DNA of 64,000 bases from Xanthomonas dyei (GTDB lineage Bacteria > Pseudomonadota > Gammaproteobacteria > Xanthomonadales > Xanthomonadaceae). This document shows, one piece after another, positions 55,900 through 64,000 of the stretch. Within the stretch, counting starts at the first letter, position 1. Each line of letters opens with the position of its first letter. The DNA lies in contig NZ_MDEE01000004.1 of NCBI RefSeq assembly GCF_002939865.1, forward strand, positions 112,257-176,256. The letters run 5' to 3'. The notes beneath the pieces are model-generated. The model saw only the letters and a list, made by a program, of their open reading frames with translations, was not told where the DNA came from and made no database searches. A program made the position numbers and the translations under genes.

Positions 55900-57381
55900 T
55901 CAACGCGTCTCCTGCGGCGCCTCGCTCCAGCCCAGACCCAGACTTTTTTGCAGCGCGACGTAGTTGACCAATAGCTGCACCTGCGCCTGCGCGGCGGCGT
56001 CCTGTGCGGACAACTGCTGGCGTTGCACGTCGAGCAGATCGATCGACGAGGTTGCGCCGGCATCGCGGCGTTGCTGCATAAGCCCGGCCGAGCGCGTGGC
56101 CGAGGCTTCGGCCTGGCGCGCGACCACCAGCTGCTTGCGCGCCGAACCGAAGCGCGACAACGCGGCGTTGGCGTCCTGCAACGCCGCCAGTACCGCGCCC
56201 TCATAAGCGGCCTCGCGCCCGGCATTGCCGGCGCGCGCCTGTTCCACCTGCGCGCGGGTCTTGCCGAAATCGAAGATCGACCAGCGCAGCATCGGCACCG
56301 CCAGGGTGGTCAGCGCGTCAGAGTTGAAGTCGCTGGGCGAACCGGCCACCCAGCTCAGCCCGCCCAGCAGGGTCACCTGCGGGAAGTAGCCATTCAACGC
56401 CTCGCCGATCTGCGCGCTGGACGCGGCCAGCTCGCGCTCGGCCTTGCGCACGTCGGGGCGGCGGCGGATCAACGCGCCGGCATCGTCCACGCGCACCTCG
56501 GTGGGCAACATCGGCAGTGGCCGCACCGCGAGCAGTTGCGCGTCCAACGCGCCGGGCTCGCGTCCGACCATCAGCGCGAGCTGGTCCAGCGCTTCCTGCA
56601 ACTGCATTTCCAGCGGCAGGCGCTGCGCTTGCTGCTGCTGCACCTGGGTGGCGATCTGCTCCACCTGCAGGTCCGAGGACGCACCGCGCTCGCGGCGCTG
56701 ACGGATCAGTGCCAGCGATTGGCCGATCTTGTCCAGGTTGGCATCGGCAATGGCCAGCCGTGCTTGCAGCCCGCGATAGTTGAGATATACCTGCCCCACT
56801 TCGGCGGCGAGCTGCACCTGCGCATCGGCCAGCTCGGCTTCGGAGGCCTGCGCTTGCGCCAGCGCGCCCTCGGCGGCGCGACGGCGGCGGCCGAAAAAAT
56901 CCAGCTCCCAACTGGCATCGAAACCGGCGCTGTAGATCTGGGTCTTGTCCAGATCCAGTGCCTGGTCGCCTGCGGCTGGCTGTTGACCGGGCTGGCCCTC
57001 CTGCAACCCGCCCAGCGTGTCCACGATGGTCTGCGGCGGCTCGGCATAGGCGTAGATCGCACTGGCATTGAGCTTGGGCAAGCGCTCGGCGCGGCGTTGC
57101 CGGGCCAGTGCGCGGTTGGCGCGCAGACGCGCTTGCGCCGCGCGCAGGTTGGGGCTGTCGGCCAGCGCCTGGGTCACCAGCTGGGTGAGCTGCGGGTCGT
57201 TCAATTGCTCCCACCAGTGGTTCAACGGCGCGGCGGCAACCACCTGCGCGCCGCTGGCGCGATGCAGTGCGGGCGCCTGCATGGCCGCATCGGCCACCGG
57301 CGGTGCCTTGGTGTAGTTGGGGCCGAGCATGCAGCCGCCCAGCAACACGGCGCTCAACGCCGCGGCCAGTGCCATGCGCAT
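55900..57381 (-). CDS. Outer-membrane efflux factor (NodT/OprM family lipoprotein)
   Basis: The ATG at 57381 (MRMALAAALSAVLLGGC) gives 493 residues; a TTG at 57408 would add nine. The lipobox LLGGC directs acylation at about Cys17. Two OEP repeats follow, with the usual WWEQLNDPQLTQLVTQALADSPNLRAAQARL start and ADVRKAE-like RRPDVRKAERELAASSAQIGEALNGYFPQ. It is the channel partner for EmrAB-type pumps. It overlaps or nearly abuts emrB. Confidence 0.93.
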   Translation of the reverse strand: MRMALAAALSAVLLGGCMLGPNYTKAPPVADAAMQAPALHRASGAQVVAAAPLNHWWEQLNDPQLTQLVTQALADSPNLRAAQARLRANRALARQRRAERLPKLNASAIYAYAEPPQTIVDTLGGLQEGQPGQQPAAGDQALDLDKTQIYSAGFDASWELDFFGRRRRAAEGALAQAQASEAELADAQVQLAAEVGQVYLNYRGLQARLAIADANLDKIGQSLALIRQRRERGASSDLQVEQIATQVQQQQAQRLPLEMQLQEALDQLALMVGREPGALDAQLLAVRPLPMLPTEVRVDDAGALIRRRPDVRKAERELAASSAQIGEALNGYFPQVTLLGGLSWVAGSPSDFNSDALTTLAVPMLRWSIFDFGKTRAQVEQARAGNAGREAAYEGAVLAALQDANAALSRFGSARKQLVVARQAEASATRSAGLMQQRRDAGATSSIDLLDVQRQQLSAQDAAAQAQVQLLVNYVALQKSLGLGWSEAPQETR

Positions 57382-57394
57382 CAGGCGCAGGGAA

Positions 57395-58981
57395 TCAGTG
57401 CATTGCAAGGTGCGCCCCCTTGGGTAACGGCTTGAGCAAAAAAGCCAGCGGAATCGTGCAGACCACGATCACGCCGAAGATCCAGAACAGATCGCTGTAG
57501 GTCATCACCAGCGCCTGCTGTTGCACCAGTCGCGCCAACTGCGCGATCGAGCGGATGGCCGCCTCGCCACCGGCGCTGCCCTGCATCTGCGCGCTCAGGC
57601 CAGCCAGAAAGTCCTGCGCGCGCGTCGCATTGGCGGTGATCGCGCTGCCGATGGTTTCGGTGTGGAAGGTCATGCGGCGCTCCTGGAAGGTGGAGATCAG
57701 CGCCAGCCCGACCGAGCCGCCCAGGTTGCGGCCGGCATTGAACAGGCCCGATGCATCGCCGGCCAGCTCCGGCGGTACCGACGAAATGGCCGCCTGATTG
57801 AGCGACATCATCGCCAACGCCAACCCGCAGCCCTGCAGCAACTGCCCGGCGACGAAATGCGTGCCGACGGTGTCGGCGGTCAGCGACAGGTTGACGAAAC
57901 ACGCCGCGGCAAAACAGATCAGCCCGGCGATCACCAGGATGCGCACGTCCACCATGTCCAGCAGCTTGGGCATCATCGGCATCAGCAGCACGGTGGGCAG
58001 GCCGGACAGCAGCAGCACGTAACCGGCCTGCTCGGTGTTGTAGCCGGAGATCACCGCCAGAAACTGCGGAATCATGTACATCACGCCGAACAGGATCATG
58101 CCCACCGCCATGATCATGATGAACACCGCACCGAAACTGCGATGCAGCAGCAGCGACAGACGGATCACCGGCGCGCGCTTGCGGAACTGGCCGACCACCA
58201 GGGCAATGAATCCGCTCAAGGCGATCAGGCTCAGCGTATTGATTTCGCTGGATTCGAACCAGCGTTCGCGCTGGCCTTCTTCAAGCACTACGGTGAGCCC
58301 GCCCAAGCCCGCAGTCAGGCCGTAGATGCCCAGCCAATCGGCATTGAGCAGGCCCGCCCAATCGGCCTTTTCATGCTTGAGCCCCAGCAGCAGCAACGCC
58401 ACCAGGCCGACGCAGATCGGCACGTTGATGAAAAACGCGTAATGCCAGCTGACGTTCTCGGTGAGCCAGCCACCGAGCAGCGGGCCGATCACCGGGCCCA
58501 TGATCACGGTCATGCCGAACAACGCGGTGCCCATGGTCTGCTGGCTGGGCGGCAGCCGTGTCGCAACGATGGTCAGCGCGGTGGGAATCAGCGCACCGCC
58601 GGCCAGGCCCTGCCCGACCCGGCCGATGATCATCATGCTCAACGAGGTCGACAACCCGCACACCACCGAAAACGCGGTGAACATCACCGCGCAGATCAGC
58701 AGGAAGTTGCGCAGCCCCAAGGTGCGCACGAACCAGCCGGTCAGCGGGATCATGATGATCTCGGCGACCAGATAGGCGGTGGAAATCCAGGTGCCTTCGG
58801 TGCCGCTGGCGCCGACCTCGCCCTGGATGGTGGGCAGTGCAGCGTTGACGATGGAGATATCCAGCGTCGCCATGAACGAGCCGATGGTGCCGGCCAGCAC
58901 CGCCAGCCAGGCGCCCGGCTCGGCCTTTTCGCTGGCAGCGCTGCCGCCGGCGCTCTGGCCAGTGGCTGCCGCTGCACTCAC
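57395..58981 (-). CDS. emrB: EmrB/QacA-family (DHA2) MFS multidrug transporter
   Basis: A GTG at 58981 overlapping the emrA stop (GTGA) gives 528 residues. The 14-helix DHA2 layout includes motif ATLDISIVNAALPTIQGEVG (first helix), GRVGQGLAGGALIPTA, and GPVIGPLLGGWLTENVSWHYAFFINVP (motif C region). With EmrA and the outer-membrane factor it forms a tripartite drug or fatty-acid efflux pump. No MarR/TetR regulator gene is adjacent in this window. Confidence 0.94.
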   Translation of the reverse strand: MSAAAATGQSAGGSAASEKAEPGAWLAVLAGTIGSFMATLDISIVNAALPTIQGEVGASGTEGTWISTAYLVAEIIMIPLTGWFVRTLGLRNFLLICAVMFTAFSVVCGLSTSLSMMIIGRVGQGLAGGALIPTALTIVATRLPPSQQTMGTALFGMTVIMGPVIGPLLGGWLTENVSWHYAFFINVPICVGLVALLLLGLKHEKADWAGLLNADWLGIYGLTAGLGGLTVVLEEGQRERWFESSEINTLSLIALSGFIALVVGQFRKRAPVIRLSLLLHRSFGAVFIMIMAVGMILFGVMYMIPQFLAVISGYNTEQAGYVLLLSGLPTVLLMPMMPKLLDMVDVRILVIAGLICFAAACFVNLSLTADTVGTHFVAGQLLQGCGLALAMMSLNQAAISSVPPELAGDASGLFNAGRNLGGSVGLALISTFQERRMTFHTETIGSAITANATRAQDFLAGLSAQMQGSAGGEAAIRSIAQLARLVQQQALVMTYSDLFWIFGVIVVCTIPLAFLLKPLPKGAHLAMH

Positions 58982-60165
58982 TGCGCGCGCTCCTGCTCCT
59001 GCACGCGGTCGGATTCTGCTTCGGCACGCTGTTTGGCGTCCTTGGCCGAACGCGTGTCCACCGTCACTTCCACCGACATGCCTGGCACCAACACCTTGCG
59101 TGCCTCGTCGCCAGCCAATACACGGATACGCACCGGCACGCGCTGTACCACCTTCGTGAAGTTGCCGGTGGCGTTTTCCGGTGGCAACAGCGCGAACTGC
59201 GAGCCGGTCCCGGGCGACAGGCTTTCGACCTTGCCGCGCAGCTTCACCCCGGACAGCGCATCGACCTCGATCTCGGCCGGCTGGCCGGGACGCATCAGGC
59301 CAACCTGGGTTTCCTTGAAGTTGGCGATCAGGTACAGCGATTCCTGCGGCACGATGGTCATGGTGCGAGTGCCGGCGGCCAGGAACTGCCCCACCTGCAC
59401 GGTCTTGTCGCCGACGCGGCCGTGGATCCGGCTGGTCAGGCGGGTGTCTTCCACCGCAATGCGGGCCTGGTCGGCGTCGGCAGTAGCCTGCTTCACCCCG
59501 GCCTGGGCCTGCTCCAGTTGCGCCGTGCTGGCCTGGATCTGGCTCTGCGCAGCCTTGGCCTGCGCCTGGGCGGCGTCGTACTGGGCGCGGGCGCGGGCCA
59601 GATCGTGCTGCAGGCTTTCCTGGTGCTCGTGGGTGTCGGCGCCGGAGGCCGCCAGCGGTGCGAAGCGTTTCACTTCGGCCTGGGCGAAGGTGAGGCTGGC
59701 AGCGGCGGCAGCGACCTGGGTACGTGCCTGCACCAGCGCCGACTCCTGTGCGGACACATTGGCGGTGGCGGCCGCGATATCGGCCTGGCGCGCGGCAATC
59801 GCAGCCTCGGCCTGCTGCAGCGTGGCCTGATAGGTGCGGTCGTCGATCTGCAGCAGCGGCTGACCGGCGTCCACGATCTGGTTGTCGCCCACCATCACCT
59901 TGGTCACATAGCCGCTGACGCGCGGCGCCACCGCCACCGAATCGGCCTGCAGATAGGCGTTATTGGTGTCCTGCATGTAGCGGCCCTTGATCAGGTAATA
60001 GGCCAGCCAGACCACCAGCAAGACCAGCACCAGCACGCCCACCAGGATCAGCGTCCACTTGACCTTGGGGTTCTTCAACGGCGAAGGCTTCTGCTCCTGG
60101 TCGTCGTGCGCGTCCGCGGCCTGGCTGCGGCCATCGTTGGACGGGTGGTCTGCTTGGTTGCTCAA
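58978..60165 (-). CDS. emrA: EmrA-type HlyD family periplasmic adaptor
   Basis: A TTG at 60165 gives 395 residues, starting LSNQADHPSND. An N-terminal membrane anchor (about 38-58) is followed by a lipoyl/barrel-sandwich region (YLQADSVAVAPRVSGYVTKVMVGDNQIVDAGQPLLQID), a long coiled-coil hairpin (about 105-215) and a beta-barrel with LTSRIHGRVGDKTVQVGQFL. The adaptor bridges EmrB to the outer-membrane factor. It is the first gene of emrA-emrB-OMF. Confidence 0.93.
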   Translation of the reverse strand: MSNQADHPSNDGRSQAADAHDDQEQKPSPLKNPKVKWTLILVGVLVLVLLVVWLAYYLIKGRYMQDTNNAYLQADSVAVAPRVSGYVTKVMVGDNQIVDAGQPLLQIDDRTYQATLQQAEAAIAARQADIAAATANVSAQESALVQARTQVAAAAASLTFAQAEVKRFAPLAASGADTHEHQESLQHDLARARAQYDAAQAQAKAAQSQIQASTAQLEQAQAGVKQATADADQARIAVEDTRLTSRIHGRVGDKTVQVGQFLAAGTRTMTIVPQESLYLIANFKETQVGLMRPGQPAEIEVDALSGVKLRGKVESLSPGTGSQFALLPPENATGNFTKVVQRVPVRIRVLAGDEARKVLVPGMSVEVTVDTRSAKDAKQRAEAESDRVQEQERAQ

Positions 60166-60502
60166 AGGAAGCGTCCTGTAGGTCGTGGGCGAGGCGCGCC
60201 AACGGCATGCCGCATCGGTGGCACGGCGAAAGCGGCGGAACCATGCAATTATTTGAACCCGTCGGTACAGGTTGCGTGACGAGACCAGTCAGCCGGGGCT
60301 GAGGCTGGCCGAACAGGCCGGATCGGTCAGTTGCTGCGTGTCAGCCAGCCGCGCGCGGAACGCTGGCGTGCACTCGGCGATGCAAGCGACGCCGATGCAT
60401 CAGCGGCACGCTGCCGCGACCAGGTCTGCAGTGTCTCAGCCAATGATTGGCGTTTGATAAGGATGCGGCGGCCTGCGCCGTATCAGCGCCTGACGCCCTG
60501 GC
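60166..60502. other. Promoter region of the emrA operon
   Basis: About 340 bases between potF and emrA, both on the minus strand. No gene is supported. Regulatory sites for the pump are expected here, but I could not identify one with confidence. Confidence 0.45.
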
Positions 60503-61618
60503 TCAACGGCCGGTCTTGATCTCGGTCCACAGCCGCGTGTACAGGCGATCGACCTCTGGCGAATTGATCGCGTAGGTGAACATCTTGGCGGTCACTTCCG
60601 GCGGCGGGTAGATGGTGGGGTCGTTGCGGATCGCCGCATCCACCAGCGGCGTGGCGGTGCGCACCGGGTTGGCGTAATGAATGAAATTGCTGTTGGCCGC
60701 GGCCACCTCCGGCTTCAACAGGTAATTGATGAAGGCGTAGGCGTTGTCAGGATGTTTGGCGTCCTTGGGGATGGCCAACATGTCGAACCATTGCGGCGCG
60801 CCTTCCTTCGGAATGGCGTAGGCCACGTTGACGTTGTTGCCGGCCTCCTTGGCACGGTCGCGCGCCTGGATGATGTCGCCCGACCACCCCACCGCCAGAC
60901 AGGTATTGCCGTTGGCCAGCGAGGTGACGTACTGGCTGGAGTGGAAGTTCTGCACGTACGGGCGGATGGTCTTGATCAGCGCGGCAGCCTTCTCGATCTC
61001 GGCCGGCACGCTGCTGTGCGGATCCAGGCCCAGATAATTCAGCGCGATCGGGATCATGTCCGACGGGGTGTCCAGAATGGTGACGCCGCAGTCCTTGAGC
61101 TTGGACAGATTCTCCGGCTTGAATACCAGATCCCAACTGTTGGCGACATCGGTACTGCCGAAGATCGCCTTGAGCTTGTCGACGTTGTAGCCGATACCGG
61201 TGGTGCCGATCATGTACGGCACCCCATACGCATTGTTCGGGTCCTGCGCAGCGATGCGGCGCATGACGTCCGGATCCAGATTGACCAGATTCGGGATCTT
61301 GCTCTTGTCCAACGGCAGGAACACACCGGCCTGAATCTGCCGGCCGAAGAAGTTGAGCGTGGGCACCACCACGTCGTAATCGCTGCCACCGGCCAGCAAC
61401 TTGGTTTCCACCATCTCATCGCTGTCGAATACATCGTAGGTGACCTTGATGCCGGTGCTCTTTTCGAACGCGGGAATCGTGTCTTCGGCGATGTAATCCG
61501 AGTAGTTGTAGACGTTGAGCACCTTGGCCTGCGCATCGGCCTTGCCCGGCGCGCCACCACCGCCACAGCCGGACAACAGGGTGATGGACAGGGTCAGGGC
61601 GAGCAGTCGCAGCGTCAT
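60503..61618 (-). CDS. potF: Putrescine-binding protein PotF-like (lipoprotein)
   Basis: The ATG at 61618 (MTLRLLALTL) gives 371 residues. The signal ends LLSGCGGGG, so this is a lipoprotein rather than a free periplasmic protein. It is a PotD/PotF-type solute-binding protein, with VLNVYNYSDYIAEDTIPAFEKSTGIKV, VPYMIGTTGIGYNVDKL, AVGWSGDIIQARDRA and YAFINYLLKPEVAA. It would hand polyamine to PotGHI, though those genes are 5 kb downstream beyond the emr operon. Confidence 0.93.
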   Translation of the reverse strand: MTLRLLALTLSITLLSGCGGGGAPGKADAQAKVLNVYNYSDYIAEDTIPAFEKSTGIKVTYDVFDSDEMVETKLLAGGSDYDVVVPTLNFFGRQIQAGVFLPLDKSKIPNLVNLDPDVMRRIAAQDPNNAYGVPYMIGTTGIGYNVDKLKAIFGSTDVANSWDLVFKPENLSKLKDCGVTILDTPSDMIPIALNYLGLDPHSSVPAEIEKAAALIKTIRPYVQNFHSSQYVTSLANGNTCLAVGWSGDIIQARDRAKEAGNNVNVAYAIPKEGAPQWFDMLAIPKDAKHPDNAYAFINYLLKPEVAAANSNFIHYANPVRTATPLVDAAIRNDPTIYPPPEVTAKMFTYAINSPEVDRLYTRLWTEIKTGR

Positions 61619-61835
61619 GTGGGTCTCCAGGGCAGCGCGGTGGGAGCGGCCCGGCATCGCGGCCGGTCTGCGCCCAGCCTACCCACCGCGTCCGGGTTTG
61701 CACAGCGGAAGGTGCGTGGACCGGGGTTCGCGGTTTGACGCGCTGAAACGTCGGGGTTGGCGAAGGTCGGCCGCGGCGGTAGCGCTTGCTACGCTGTGGC
61801 TGCGCGGCTCTGCGGCCGCAGGCCTGCCGCCGCGC

Positions 61836-63215
61836 TTACTTGCCCAACGCCTGCGCGGTGTCGTCCAACGCCGCCCAGGCCTTGTCGAACAGCTCGTCGA
61901 CTTGTTCGCAAGTGATGATCAACGGCGGCGACAGCAGCATTGCATCGTAGGTGGCGCGCAGGATCACCCCGCGCCGTAGCGCGAAGTCGCGGCACATCGC
62001 GCCGACCCGCCCGCGCCCGGGAAAATATCGGCCGCGTTGGCGCTTGTCCGGCACCAGCTCCAGCGCCCCGACCAGGCCCGCGATCCGCGCCTCGCCGACC
62101 AGCCGATGCGCGCCCAGCTCCGCCCAGCGCTGCGCCAGATACGGCGCGATCTGCGTGCGTGCGGTGTCCACGATGCCTTCGTCCTGCAGCAGGCGCAGAT
62201 TCTCCAGCGCCACCGCCGCGCACACCGGATGCCCGGCATAGGTACCGCCATGCGCCAGCTCGCCGCCTTGTTGCTTGAGCACCCCGGCCACGCGATCGTT
62301 GAACATCGCCGCCGCCAGCGGGATGTAGCCGGAGGTGATGCCCTTGGCCAGCGTCATCACATCGGGCTGAAAGCCGAAGTAATCCGCCCCGAACCATTCC
62401 CCGGTACGCCCGAATCCGCAAATCACCTCGTCGGCCACCAGCAGTACGTCGTAGTGCCGGCAGATGCGCTGGATTTCTGGCCAATAACTGTTCGGCGGGA
62501 TATAGACACCGATCGCCCCCATGATGGGTTCGCCGATGAAGGCCGCCACGTTTTCCGGCCCGAGTTCGAGAATCCTGGCTTCCAGACGGCGCGCGGCAAG
62601 CAGCCCGTATTCGTCCGGTGCCATGTCCCCGCCATCGCCGAAATGATTGGGCGGCTCGATATGCACGATGCCCGGTATCGGCAACCCACCCTGCTTGTGC
62701 ATGCCCTGCATGCCACCCAGGCTGGCACCGGCCATGGTGGTGCCGTGATAGCCATTGTGGCGACCGATGAAGACGTGTTTTTGCGGCTGCCCCTGCACCG
62801 CCCAGAAATGCCGCACCAGGCGCAGGATGGTGTCGTTGGCCTCCGACCCGGAATTGGCGAAGAACGCATGATTCAAATCGCCGGGCGTCAGTTCCGCGAG
62901 CTTGGCGGCCAGGTGGATGGTGGGCTCGGTGGTGCACTGGAAAAAGCTGTTGTAGTACGCCAGCTGCTCCATCTGTCGCGCCGCCGCCTGCGCCAGCTCG
63001 GTACGTCCATAGCCCACATTGACGCACCACAAGCCACCGAACGCATCCAGCAGCTTGTTGCCGTCGGCATCCCACACATACACGCCCTCACCGCGCGCCA
63101 GGATGCGCGTGCCCTTGCCCGCCAGCACCGCGTTGTCGTTGAACGGATGCAGATGATGCGCCGCATCGAGCTGCTGCAACGACCTGAGCACAGAAGGATC
63201 CACGACCTGCTCCAC
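61836..63215 (-). CDS. spuC: Putrescine-pyruvate aminotransferase (SpuC-like, class III)
   Basis: A GTG at 63215 (VEQVVDPSVLRSLQQLDAAHHLHPF) gives 459 residues, close to Pseudomonas SpuC (456); an ATG at 63296 would extend it by 27 residues without family similarity. It has EGVYVWDADGNKLLDAFGGLWCVNVGYGR, SGSEANDTILRLVRHFW, the PLP-site DEVICGFGRTG and the Schiff-base lysine in LAKGITSGYIPL. It would transfer an amino group from putrescine to pyruvate, giving 4-aminobutanal. Adjacent potF supports the substrate. Confidence 0.92.
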   Translation of the reverse strand: MEQVVDPSVLRSLQQLDAAHHLHPFNDNAVLAGKGTRILARGEGVYVWDADGNKLLDAFGGLWCVNVGYGRTELAQAAARQMEQLAYYNSFFQCTTEPTIHLAAKLAELTPGDLNHAFFANSGSEANDTILRLVRHFWAVQGQPQKHVFIGRHNGYHGTTMAGASLGGMQGMHKQGGLPIPGIVHIEPPNHFGDGGDMAPDEYGLLAARRLEARILELGPENVAAFIGEPIMGAIGVYIPPNSYWPEIQRICRHYDVLLVADEVICGFGRTGEWFGADYFGFQPDVMTLAKGITSGYIPLAAAMFNDRVAGVLKQQGGELAHGGTYAGHPVCAAVALENLRLLQDEGIVDTARTQIAPYLAQRWAELGAHRLVGEARIAGLVGALELVPDKRQRGRYFPGRGRVGAMCRDFALRRGVILRATYDAMLLSPPLIITCEQVDELFDKAWAALDDTAQALGK

Positions 63216-63345
63216 GCATGAGGAACCACGAGCATACACACGCCCTGTTGCCGCACCGTGGACGGCATTGCAGATTGCCCTGCGAATCGCTGGCACATCC
63301 GCCAGACGGCTTGGCCGCGAGAACTAGCGCTGCCACCAACACCGC

Positions 63346-63389
63346 ACCCTCATCCGCCCTTCGGGCACCTTCTCCCGATGGGAGAAGGG
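63346..63389. repeat. CCCTCATCCGCCC intergenic repeat, copy 2 (44 bp)
   Basis: Identical over 44 bases to 50544-50587, including both inner hairpins, and likewise intergenic. Confidence 0.85.
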
Positions 63390-63494
63390 GATGCCTTGCT
63401 GCGTCCGCGGTCTGCGCATTTCCTTCGCGGCGCCTGCCTCCTGCCAAGCACCGGCTGGCTTCCGCATGACATCGCTACACCTTGATGCGCTGAT

Positions 63495-63610
63495 CTGTGC
63501 AGCGCTTTGATTTGCGTAGCTTCGCTTTGTTTCGCCTAGCTCCGCCTTGCTTTGTTTCGCCTTGCTTTGCTTCAGCTTTGATTGCCTTGCTTCGCTTGCG
63601 CTTTCCGGGG
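63495..63610. repeat. Degenerate CTTTG/CTTCGCC tandem-like repeat
   Basis: Short units such as TTTCGCCT, TTGCTTTG and CTTCGCTT recur many times with irregular spacing. The reverse strand reads Lys/Ser/Gln-rich in all open frames, a sign of repeat rather than gene. Confidence 0.65.
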
Positions 63611-63675
63611 CCCCATACCGCAGCGGCAAGGCCGGTAGATACAACCCGCAGGGCGGCGCGCATGGATGCGCGACG

Positions 63676-63709
63676 TTTTTGTAAGGGACATGGATGTCCC
63701 TTACAAAAA
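63676..63709. repeat. Perfect 34-bp palindrome
   Basis: TTTTTGTAAGGGACAT and ATGTCCCTTACAAAAA are perfect 16-base arms around GG. With A/T tails on both sides it could end transcription in either direction. Confidence 0.9.
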
Positions 63710-63784
63710 TTTCTGCCGGACTTGCGCACCCGCAGCGCCTATGGCGCGGAGGGCGCGAGGACGGGGGGTGCTTTCTTTTTGGTT

Positions 63785-63814
63785 ACTTTTTCTTTGCACA
63801 AGCAAAGAAAAAGT
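63785..63814. repeat. Hairpin with 13-bp perfect arms
   Basis: ACTTTTTCTTTGC and GCAAAGAAAAAGT are perfect arms around spacer ACAA. It lies 75 bases after the 34-bp palindrome. Confidence 0.85.
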
Positions 63815-64000
63815 GACTCGCGCCCGAAGGGCGTGAAAGCCCTGCTCTGAATTTGAATCCGCGAACCGTGCAAAAGCACAAACCGCGCCACGCATTAACA
63901 CCACCCGACACTGAGGTTTCCCCACATTTTTTTCTGCGAGATCAAGTGCTTGCTGGGCCAGGGTGTGGAAGAAGGTGCGCGCATGGTGCACGCTTCAAGG

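Larger units (their letters stand above)
63216..64000. other. Repeat-rich region without a supported gene
   Basis: This last stretch holds a CCCTCATCC element, a CTTTG/CTTCGCC degenerate repeat (about 63495-63610) and two strong palindromes. A minus-strand frame at 63701-63991 (starting MHHARTFFHTLAQQALDLAEKN) is open, but its second half translates the palindromic repeat, so only its first half could be a gene fragment. Confidence 0.5.

Noticed and set aside
57521..59830. 769-residue plus-strand frame opposite emrB/emrA
   Set aside because: Composition is that of an antisense shadow (His/Arg/Asp/Gln then Ala/Ser/Cys); the minus strand has two clear transporter genes.
63701..63991. 96-residue minus-strand ORF at the right edge
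   Set aside because: More than half of it translates the palindromic repeats; I do not call it a gene, although the first 30 residues could be a fragment.

Overview
The window is a GC-rich (roughly two-thirds GC) chromosomal segment from a gammaproteobacterium of the Xanthomonas type. Pointers to Xanthomonas are a FimX-type c-di-GMP protein with degenerate domains, a short H-NS/Xrv-like protein, a TraB/GumN-family protein, an AcvB/VirJ-like virulence hydrolase, the fused nnr-tsaE-amiC-mutL and petABC-sspA-sspB orders, and intergenic repeats of a kind I associate with Xanthomonas. There is no insertion sequence, prophage, CRISPR array or rRNA; one tRNA (Ala, anticodon CGC) is present. The species cannot be fixed from the sequence alone.

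Layout. 1-4 kb: 3' part of yaeQ, a HI0933-like flavoprotein and fimX. 4-7.5 kb: htpX, gluQ and a polyhydroxybutyrate pair (phaB, phaR). 7.5-17.7 kb: a minus-strand run nnr-tsaE-amiC-mutL-DUF1684-TraB, with queG and then xseA divergent from it. 18-25.5 kb: an AcvB/VirJ-like hydrolase, a formylglycine-generating-enzyme-like lipoprotein, rnd, an H-NS-family gene, tRNA-Ala, a 58-residue hydrophilic ORF and a GAF/degenerate-GGDEF protein. 25.8-28 kb: cheW and a methyl-accepting chemotaxis protein. 28.3-33.3 kb: a frameshifted 3-methyladenine glycosylase gene and a very large Lhr-family helicase. 33.3-40.4 kb: small genes, sspB, sspA, the cytochrome bc1 operon petABC and a lytic transglycosylase. 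40.4-50.4 kb: a WYL regulator, a frameshifted GST-like gene, miaB, then the phoH(ybeZ)-ybeY-corC cluster with two extra exported proteins, a DUF4105 protein and corA. 50.6-63.2 kb: a minus-strand block joining putrescine uptake and catabolism (spuC-like aminotransferase, potF, potG/H/I and a Sad-type succinate-semialdehyde dehydrogenase), interrupted by an EmrA/EmrB/outer-membrane-factor efflux operon. 63.2-64 kb is repeat-rich and has no convincing gene.

Functional themes. The polyamine block would import putrescine (PotFGHI), transaminate it (SpuC-like) and pass the C4 chain to succinate through Sad; the GABA-forming steps are not in the window. Cell-envelope and RNA/translation genes dominate the rest: MutL, AmiC, TsaE, QueG, MiaB, YbeY, RNase D and GluQ. 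Two genes (mpg and a GST) carry single frameshifts and are either recent pseudogenes or sequencing errors.

The most interesting non-coding signals are a family of about 130-160 bp elements with GAGCRGCTAACAAAAC-type inverted ends in five intergenic places, a cluster of DnaA-box-like sites before phoH, eight 8-bp tandem repeats before potG, and a 24-bp divergent nnr/queG interval whose shared TATA core could start two almost leaderless transcripts. I did not find a clearly new multigene system.
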